DNA of 64,000 bases from Mahella australiensis 50-1 BON (GTDB lineage: Bacteria; Bacillota; Clostridia; Mahellales; Mahellaceae): positions 1,694,001 through 1,758,000 of the forward strand of contig NC_015520.1 in the NCBI RefSeq assembly GCF_000213255.1. Reading direction: 5' to 3'. Below are positions 57,911 through 64,000 of the stretch, piece by piece. The stretch's first letter is position 1. The number at the start of each line of letters is the position of its first letter. The position numbers were made by a program, and so were the translations under genes. The notes below the pieces were generated by a model. That model made no database searches. It was not told where the DNA came from and was given only the letters and a program-made list of their open reading frames with translations.

Positions 57911-60067
57911 CTAAAATTTATCTTTCATATCGGGATATATATCACCCAGAGTTACACCGCCATCGTCCTGATGAGATACCGAGGTAGAATGATTTTTTTC
58001 CTCTCGATCAGCTTTTGCCTTACTCCATTTTTCTTCGCTGTTATTATCAGAATCACCTTGAGCTTCTTTTATGCTCAGCGATATACGATGTTCCTCTGGA
58101 CGTACGTCCATTATTTTAACTTGCACCTCATCGCCCACTTTAAGCACGTCTTCTACTTTATTTATGCGCTTATTGGCCACTTGCGATATATGTACCAGTC
58201 CTTCTAATCCGGGCTCTAACTCCACAAAAGCACCGAAACTGGTTATGCTAACCACTTTACCTCTAACTATATCGCCGACTTTATATTTGTCCATAGCATA
58301 ATCCCAAGGCTGAGGCTGCAACTGCTTTAATCCTAAAGAAAGCTTTTTATTCTCTTTGTCAGCTGATAATACTATCACATCTACAGTATCACCTGGCTTT
58401 ACCACCTCTGATGGATGCTTTATTCTTCCCCAGGATAAATCGCCTATGTGAATAAGGCCATCTACACCCCCAATATCCACAAAAGCGCCAAAATCAGTGA
58501 CGTTTTTCACCTTACCCGTTATGCGCAGACCCTCACGTATATTAGCCCAAGCTTCTTCTTCTTTTTGCCATTTTTCCTGTTCTATGACAGCTTTATGAGA
58601 TCCTACCGCACGGCGACGCTTTGGAGTTATTTCTATTATCTTAACTTCCATTTCCTTACCCACTAGTACATTTAAATCCTTCACATACCGATCGCTAACA
58701 TGAGAAGCTGGTACAAATACATCTATGCCGTTGACGTCGAGCAGTATACCACCTTTTATGACCTCTTTTACTACACCGGTAATATTGTTGCCAGTATTGT
58801 AGGCATCTTCTATAGCAGCCCACGCTTTTCTGAGCAATAACGGTTTACGCGATAATATAAGGTTATCCTCCTCATTCCGCGCCGTCTTTTTAACTTGGGC
58901 CTCTATATCGTCATCTATATGGAAAACTTCAGAGGGACTTACACCTTCATCCAATCCCATCTCTTCGCGAGGTATAACCCCGTCTTGCTTGCCACCAAGA
59001 CTTACTATTATCTCGCTATCTGAAACACTAGCCACCTTGCCAGAAACCATCTGACCAACATGATATGTGACCAATGTTTCTTCTAATCCCTTAGCGAAAT
59101 CCACTTCATCGCTACGTCCATTGTCATTATCAGCACCATGTGAAACGCCAGCATCGTTGACCGTTTCCTCTACTGGTGCTTGCTCCGGATGCTCATCAAC
59201 ATGTTCTTCTATATTCTGCTGAGCATCTTTGTTTAATTCTTCCATCTTCGTGATTACCTCCTCTATTATACCATCAGGCGTAGATGCGCCCGCTGTGATC
59301 CCGACCACATCGTCGGGCTTTATGGATAAATTATCTATCTCATCCGCCGACTCTATAAGAAATGCCCTATCGCAAACCTTGCAGCATATCTCATATAGCT
59401 TGCGGGTATTAGAACTATTTCTACCGCCTATAACTATAACAGCAGTGGATAGTTTAGCTATCTGTAACGCCTCCTCCTGCCTCTGAGACGTGGCGTAACA
59501 GATAGTATTGAATATTTGCAGCTCATTCACTTTAGGAAGCAATATCTTCAATATATCTTCCCATTTGCTGCCGTTCAATGTAGTCTGGGCCACTACGCAG
59601 ACCTTATCCAACTGAGGTAATCGACTAGCCTCATCTACATCATTTACAATGATGGCCGTGTTATTGCACCATCCATTAGTACCTATTACTTCAGGATGAT
59701 CGGCTTCTCCTGCAATTATTATCTGATAGCCCTTCCTATAGTATTCTTCCACCTTTTTGTGTACCCTGGCCACATAAGGACAGGTAGCATCTATAAATCT
59801 TAAATCTTTCGCTTTAAGCCTCTCATATACATCCGGCCCTGCCCCATGTGATCGTATTATGACTAAGCCATCATCTATATCGTCTACATTATTCAGCACT
59901 TTAACGCCTTTGCTTGCTAAATCCTCAACTACCTGCGGATTGTGAATTATTGGTCCTAATGTATATATCCTCTCATTCCTGTGCTCTTCTATGCTTTTGT
60001 ATACATAATCCACCGCTCGTCTTACACCGAAGCAAAAACCCGCGGTTTCGGCCCTTATTATTTTCAA
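57911..60067 (-). CDS. ispH: IspH (HMBPP reductase) fused to ribosomal protein S1
   Basis: 718 residues in one frame. Residues 1-285 are IspH, last step of the MEP isoprenoid pathway, with cluster cysteines Cys12 (GFCFGVRRAV), ATCPYV and NTICYATSQRQEEA. After an acidic linker (about 285-335) come four S1 RNA-binding domains (GKVASVSDSEIIVSLGG, GVVKEVIKGGILLDVNG, GKVKNVTDFGAFVDIGG, GKVVSITSFGAFVELEP). This fusion is known in Clostridia. The S1 part probably serves as the cell's S1-like protein. Confidence 0.95.
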   Translation of the reverse strand: MKIIRAETAGFCFGVRRAVDYVYKSIEEHRNERIYTLGPIIHNPQVVEDLASKGVKVLNNVDDIDDGLVIIRSHGAGPDVYERLKAKDLRFIDATCPYVARVHKKVEEYYRKGYQIIIAGEADHPEVIGTNGWCNNTAIIVNDVDEASRLPQLDKVCVVAQTTLNGSKWEDILKILLPKVNELQIFNTICYATSQRQEEALQIAKLSTAVIVIGGRNSSNTRKLYEICCKVCDRAFLIESADEIDNLSIKPDDVVGITAGASTPDGIIEEVITKMEELNKDAQQNIEEHVDEHPEQAPVEETVNDAGVSHGADNDNGRSDEVDFAKGLEETLVTYHVGQMVSGKVASVSDSEIIVSLGGKQDGVIPREEMGLDEGVSPSEVFHIDDDIEAQVKKTARNEEDNLILSRKPLLLRKAWAAIEDAYNTGNNITGVVKEVIKGGILLDVNGIDVFVPASHVSDRYVKDLNVLVGKEMEVKIIEITPKRRRAVGSHKAVIEQEKWQKEEEAWANIREGLRITGKVKNVTDFGAFVDIGGVDGLIHIGDLSWGRIKHPSEVVKPGDTVDVIVLSADKENKKLSLGLKQLQPQPWDYAMDKYKVGDIVRGKVVSITSFGAFVELEPGLEGLVHISQVANKRINKVEDVLKVGDEVQVKIMDVRPEEHRISLSIKEAQGDSDNNSEEKWSKAKADREEKNHSTSVSHQDDGGVTLGDIYPDMKDKF

Positions 60068-60079
60068 TTGCCTTTCACC

Positions 60080-61015
60080 TCAGCGCTTTATATCGTATAT
60101 CTCTAATTGGCCAAAAAAGCGCTGTACCGTATCAGACTCAATGGTACCAGCACCATATGTCACAACATTAGCAGTAGCACACGCTGCCCCTAACCTAATC
60201 ATATCTTTTACACTGTAACCCATCTCTATGCCTGCCGCATATCCAGCCACCATAGAATCACCAGAGCCGACAGCATCCACTACTTCTACATAAGGAGCTT
60301 TAACCTTATACACCTGCCCGTAAGCCCATACCAATGACCCTTTCTCACCCATTGAAACCGCTATTATATCTATGCCGTTTTGAGCAATTCCCTCAGCGGC
60401 AGATATTATTTCATCATCGTCGGTTATGTTCTTTTGCAATAATGCCTCGAGTTCATGCACATTAGGTTTTATCATCATCGGTTTGCCTTTTATACCCTCT
60501 GACAGCGCCTGTCCGCTGGTATCCAGTATAAAAGGTTTCTCTAAACGCCGACATAAAACAGCTATGTCGGCATATATAGTATCAGAAACACCTTGAGGCA
60601 AGCTCCCTGACGCCGTAACGACGTTGGCCTGTCCAATTAGATCGTCTAGCTTATTCATAAACTGGTCACAGGCAACGGATGAAATAATGGGGCCTTTCTC
60701 CCATATCTCCGTAGTAGTACCTCCATGAGGGTCCAATACAGCTATGCATATGCGGGACTCACCGTCCACATATACGAATTCCGGACGAACCCCCATCTCC
60801 TTTACGCCATCCTCTATAAACGCGCCGTTATGGCCGCCTAAGAAACCTGTGGCAGTAACTTGACGCCCTAAAGCCTTAGCGGCCCTAGAAACATTTAAAC
60901 CTTTGCCACCGGCCAAGGCATGCATTTCGCTCGGTCTAAAATTGCCGCCAGCGTGAAATCCACCAATGGTATATGTTTTATCGATAGCAGCGTTTAAGGT
61001 TATTGTAAGGATCAT
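60080..61015 (-). CDS. PfkB-family sugar-phosphate kinase (1-phosphofructokinase / tagatose-6-phosphate kinase type)
   Basis: 311 residues. N-terminal TITLNAAIDKTY and GGKGLNVSRAAKALG, and C-terminal DAVGSGDSMVAGYAAG with the catalytic Asp, place it in the FruK/LacC branch. Together with the aldolase and isomerase upstream it fits ATP-dependent phosphorylation of fructose-1-P or tagatose-6-P. No PTS gene is present to decide which. It follows the SIS gene by 9 bp. Confidence 0.88.
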   Translation of the reverse strand: MILTITLNAAIDKTYTIGGFHAGGNFRPSEMHALAGGKGLNVSRAAKALGRQVTATGFLGGHNGAFIEDGVKEMGVRPEFVYVDGESRICIAVLDPHGGTTTEIWEKGPIISSVACDQFMNKLDDLIGQANVVTASGSLPQGVSDTIYADIAVLCRRLEKPFILDTSGQALSEGIKGKPMMIKPNVHELEALLQKNITDDDEIISAAEGIAQNGIDIIAVSMGEKGSLVWAYGQVYKVKAPYVEVVDAVGSGDSMVAGYAAGIEMGYSVKDMIRLGAACATANVVTYGAGTIESDTVQRFFGQLEIYDIKR

Positions 61016-61024
61016 TTAAGCACC

Positions 61025-62095
61025 TCATTCGGCCATCTTGCGTTTGAATAGATTTATTACCTCTACAGGTGTCGGGTCGACGCCGCGATAAATCGGCGTG
61101 TAAAGTGTTACAAAATCACCAAGGTATACGAGCGAAAACAGTCTTGCCAGCCTGCTTTTACCTGTAGCATAGACCTGACGTACTTTACCCATACGTTCGG
61201 ACAATATCTGTACCGTTATATCCTTGCGCTTTTTAATTTTCTCGGAATCCAGCACGTCATCGCGCAACATTATGAGATAAAACATCTTTATTAACTCTTG
61301 AGGCATATCCCAACCTACGGCTTCATCATGATGCAAATTCGGGATAACGTTCCAAAAAGCCATCAATTTGCTGTTCTCGCCAAACTGGTTTTTCCAACGC
61401 CACGCTACAGCATCTAAATTATCAAGCGATCCGTATATCAACGGTATATAACCATATAACTCCTGTGCTATCTGTTTTGCCAGATTATTTTCCACAGGAA
61501 CTTCAGGATTATACTGTTTATTTAACTCTGTAAACAGTGCTATCGTCTCTTCTATATCAGCAGTCTTATCGGATATAAGACCCATTTTAGTAAGCATAAC
61601 CAGCATGGGTATAAATATGTATCCTAGATCGCGGCGCGGATGCCCTATATCAGCCGGTACGATCAAAAGCGGTATGTTATTTTGCTGGGCTATCTCTTTA
61701 AGCTTTCCTCCCGCTGTTATCGCTATAATAGTAGCGCCGGTTTCCATAGCCTGCGACAAGGCATTCAACGTCTCTTCTGTATTACCGGAATGAGACACCA
61801 CAAATATCAATGAGTGCTCGTCCACAAATGCCGGTATATTATACCCTTGGTTTATAATAACCGGAAGCTTAAGCTCATCGAATAGAAGTGAGCGTATCAT
61901 ACCACCGCTTATGGATGAACCTCCGCCTGTCCCAAGCAATACCAACTCATCCACTTTGTCTGGCAATTCGGGTACTACAAAGTCCTTAACCAACTCCATA
62001 CCTTCGGCAAATTGTTTATCATAATTCTCTGTAGTTATCAAGGAACCCATGCTATCCAGTTCTCTTATCTTTTTTGCATCATTTAAATCGATCAT
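61025..62095 (-). CDS. SIS-domain bifunctional phosphoglucose/phosphomannose isomerase
   Basis: 356 residues, double SIS fold. LGTGGGSSISGGMIRSLL and FVVSHSGNTEETLNAL are typical sugar-phosphate sites, and the C-terminal EAVGWDMP region carries the His/Glu of the archaeal-type PGI/PMI family. It interconverts glucose-6-P, mannose-6-P and fructose-6-P. It lies 27 bp after the aldolase gene. Confidence 0.85.
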   Translation of the reverse strand: MIDLNDAKKIRELDSMGSLITTENYDKQFAEGMELVKDFVVPELPDKVDELVLLGTGGGSSISGGMIRSLLFDELKLPVIINQGYNIPAFVDEHSLIFVVSHSGNTEETLNALSQAMETGATIIAITAGGKLKEIAQQNNIPLLIVPADIGHPRRDLGYIFIPMLVMLTKMGLISDKTADIEETIALFTELNKQYNPEVPVENNLAKQIAQELYGYIPLIYGSLDNLDAVAWRWKNQFGENSKLMAFWNVIPNLHHDEAVGWDMPQELIKMFYLIMLRDDVLDSEKIKKRKDITVQILSERMGKVRQVYATGKSRLARLFSLVYLGDFVTLYTPIYRGVDPTPVEVINLFKRKMAE

Positions 62096-62122
62096 CTATA
62101 ACATCCCTTCCAATGTAATATT

Positions 62123-62986
62123 TTACTCAACAATCGCTTTACCATTGCATCCTATAACGCGTATTTTATCCCTTACAACAACTTCTACAGCATCTCTGGC
62201 AGCACCCAAATATTTTCTTGGATCATCTTCATCCGGATTAGCCATAAATATATCGCGTATAGTCCTGGCCATCGGTATCTTTAAATCAGTAGCAAGATTT
62301 ATTTTATTTATACCACATACTACAGCATTGCGCAACCCTTCATCTGGTACACCAGATGCCCCATGAAGCACTAATGGCACATTTACCATGCTACGTATCT
62401 TTTTCAGACGCTCAAAATCCAGTTTCGGCTCACCTTTATAAACGCCATGAGCGGTGCCTATAGCCACAGCCAGATAATCCACGCCGGTATCCTCTATAAA
62501 TTTGACCGCCTCTTCGGGCACCGTAAAAGTAGCCTCCCTCTCATCGACCGAAATGTCATCCTCAGTGCCGCCGACTTTGCCAAGCTCGGCCTCTACCGAC
62601 ACGCCAGCATAATGGGCTAGTTCCACCACCTTCTTGGTCAGCGCCACATTCTCATCATAGGGTAGTTTTGAACCGTCTATCATAACCGACGTATAGCCTA
62701 CTCTTATACATTCGACCACTTGCTGATATGTAGTCGCGTGGTCTAAATGCAATGCTATGGGTATATCGGCATCTTCAGCCGCTGCTTTAACGTTGGCAGC
62801 CAAAAACTTTGCACCCGCGTACTTAATAGTGCTAGCCGACGTCTGTATTATCAGTGGCGCTCTCTCTTCGATGGCCACGTTTACCACTGCCTGTACAGTT
62901 TCCATATTATGTACATTAAATGCCCCTATAGCATAATGGCCGGATAAGGCCTTATCTAGTATTTTTTTGCCTGTTACCAATGACAT
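62123..62986 (-). CDS. class II fructose/tagatose-bisphosphate aldolase
   Basis: 287 residues. Catalytic Asp and zinc His in ALHLDHATT (D82, H83), further zinc His in GTAHGVYKG and LVLHGASGVPD. The NKINLATDLK phosphate motif is present. It splits fructose-1,6- or tagatose-1,6-bisphosphate; families FbaA, GatY and KbaY are hard to separate by eye. First of the sugar-phosphate trio. Confidence 0.9.
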   Translation of the reverse strand: MSLVTGKKILDKALSGHYAIGAFNVHNMETVQAVVNVAIEERAPLIIQTSASTIKYAGAKFLAANVKAAAEDADIPIALHLDHATTYQQVVECIRVGYTSVMIDGSKLPYDENVALTKKVVELAHYAGVSVEAELGKVGGTEDDISVDEREATFTVPEEAVKFIEDTGVDYLAVAIGTAHGVYKGEPKLDFERLKKIRSMVNVPLVLHGASGVPDEGLRNAVVCGINKINLATDLKIPMARTIRDIFMANPDEDDPRKYLGAARDAVEVVVRDKIRVIGCNGKAIVE

Positions 62987-63018
62987 AGTATATCTTTATC
63001 CCTTCTACAAAAATTATG

Positions 63019-63606
63019 TTACGCTTTTAAGCGAAGTAATGCCTCATACATTATATCACTGATCTCTTCTAATTTGTTAGCGTCATTATTATTTTTAGCA
63101 TATTGCGATAAATCCAAAGGCTCACCCACATATATGTTTGTGCGACCAAAAAGTTTGTATGGTTCTATAAAAACAGGTATCACCGGAGCGTTTGCCTTCA
63201 ACGCTATAAGAGCTACCCCTGGCTGCAACATAGCAATATGACCGTCTTTGCTCCTGGTACCTTCTGGAAATATCCCAAAAAGCTCTCCTTTTTTTATCAA
63301 ATTAAGCGCTTTGCGTATAGCGGTTATATCAGCGGCATTGCGTTTAACTGGAAATGCACCCCAAAGCTTTATGATGTTGCTTAATACGGGAATATGAAAA
63401 AGCTCTTCTTTGGCCATAAAGTTTATTGGCCTATCCAACATAGCTCCTATGACCACCGGATCAAGATATGACGTGTGATTGGCATAAATTATGCAGCCAC
63501 TTTTTTCAGGGATATTTTCCTTATTTACTATGCGCAATCCATACAACAGCATTAGAGTCGGCTTTATTATAAATTTACATATCCTATAAAACCAATCAAC
63601 CCTCAT
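63019..63606 (-). CDS. plsC: 1-acylglycerol-3-phosphate acyltransferase
   Basis: 195 residues. Catalytic H44/D49 in NHTSYLD, and FPEGTRSKDG binds the glycerol-phosphate. It makes phosphatidic acid at the membrane. The ATG overlaps the lgt stop by 4 bp, so the two lipid genes are co-translated. Confidence 0.93.
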   Translation of the reverse strand: MRVDWFYRICKFIIKPTLMLLYGLRIVNKENIPEKSGCIIYANHTSYLDPVVIGAMLDRPINFMAKEELFHIPVLSNIIKLWGAFPVKRNAADITAIRKALNLIKKGELFGIFPEGTRSKDGHIAMLQPGVALIALKANAPVIPVFIEPYKLFGRTNIYVGEPLDLSQYAKNNNDANKLEEISDIMYEALLRLKA

Positions 63607-64000
63607 ATATCTCCCACATCATCCTCATCATTTGCGTTTGCCTGTAAAGCAGCGTCTTCCATCGAAAACTGTTGCTTGCCAGTGCGCATCCAGCATACCC
63701 TTATAAGCACTGCTACAGCTATAAGGATCAGGCTTAATACCTGTGAAACTCTGAGAGGCCCCCACATAAGGCTGTCTGTGCGCAAGCCCTCTACTATAAA
63801 ACGCCCTATTCCGTATAATGCAAGATAACCTAAAAAAACATCGCCACTATACCTTTTACGTTTTCTATACCACATAAGGAAAATAAATACCGCCAGATCC
63901 CACATAGATTCATAAAAGAACGTGGCCATATGCCACTGACCATCTATGTATACAGCAGCGGGAAACCACTGCCATTTTGGAGAAGAAACCAAATAACCAT
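63603..64000 (-). CDS. lgt: prolipoprotein diacylglyceryl transferase, N-terminus beyond right edge
   Basis: The last 131 or so codons of an integral membrane protein. VYIDGQWHMATFFYESMWDL matches the Lgt region with the conserved PTFLYES-like motif, followed by membrane helices with GYLALYGIGRFIVEGLRTD, the conserved Arg segment. It attaches diacylglycerol to lipobox Cys, as found in the lipoproteins of this window. The frame is open to the right edge; the start is outside. Confidence 0.88.
   Translation of the reverse strand, partial: GYLVSSPKWQWFPAAVYIDGQWHMATFFYESMWDLAVFIFLMWYRKRKRYSGDVFLGYLALYGIGRFIVEGLRTDSLMWGPLRVSQVLSLILIAVAVLIRVCWMRTGKQQFSMEDAALQANANDEDDVGDI

Overview
The window looks like chromosome of an endospore-forming Firmicute of the Clostridia type. 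The evidence is a spore-protease/SpoIIP pair (gpr, spoIIP), the clostridial IspH-ribosomal protein S1 fusion, a DUF1540 protein, a guanine riboswitch, strong AGGAGG ribosome-binding sites, frequent TTG/GTG starts and heavy use of ATA for isoleucine in the housekeeping genes. Genus cannot be fixed from the sequence alone. Almost every gene lies on the minus strand; rpsT is the only intact housekeeping gene on plus.

Three zones differ visibly in base composition. Zone 1 (1-8.4 kb) is GC-rich. It holds a giant secreted Ig-like protein, open for at least 2258 codons and cut by the left edge. It is translationally coupled to a small Cys-rich protein and preceded by a LuxR-type regulator gene. Zone 2 (8.5-21.5 kb) is AT-rich and a wreck of duplications. 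It carries an ABC exporter pair, lipoproteins, membrane and secreted proteins (several frameshifted), and debris of ISL3-type and TnpB-type elements and of a RelB antitoxin. Three decayed pieces of purD are scattered through it, and a recurring repeat module lies next to the purD 3' end. Zone 3 (21.5-64 kb) is ordered core genome.

Zone 3 reads, in transcription order from the right: lgt (partial)-plsC; an aldolase / SIS isomerase / PfkB kinase sugar-phosphate trio; ispH-rpsA; speD; DUF1540; cheR; rpsT (plus strand, between convergent cheR and divergent gpr); gpr-spoIIP-small membrane protein; nicotinate phosphoribosyltransferase-like gene, membrane protein, dusB; a three-gene cluster of unknown role (HTH protein, quinate-dehydrogenase-like protein, Rossmann-like protein); greA-lysS; then a long cell-shape and division block (DUF4321-maf-radC-mreBCD-mrdA-minCDE) running into larC-guaA.

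Last comes the purine block: a promoter, a guanine riboswitch and its terminator control an NCS2 purine permease, followed by purE-C-S-Q-L-F-M-N, a 158-bp structured inverted-repeat element, and purH-purD. Import and de novo synthesis of purines may therefore share one guanine-sensing leader. The purD end is the border between core and the unstable accessory zone, and repeated rearrangement at that border is the most striking feature of the window.
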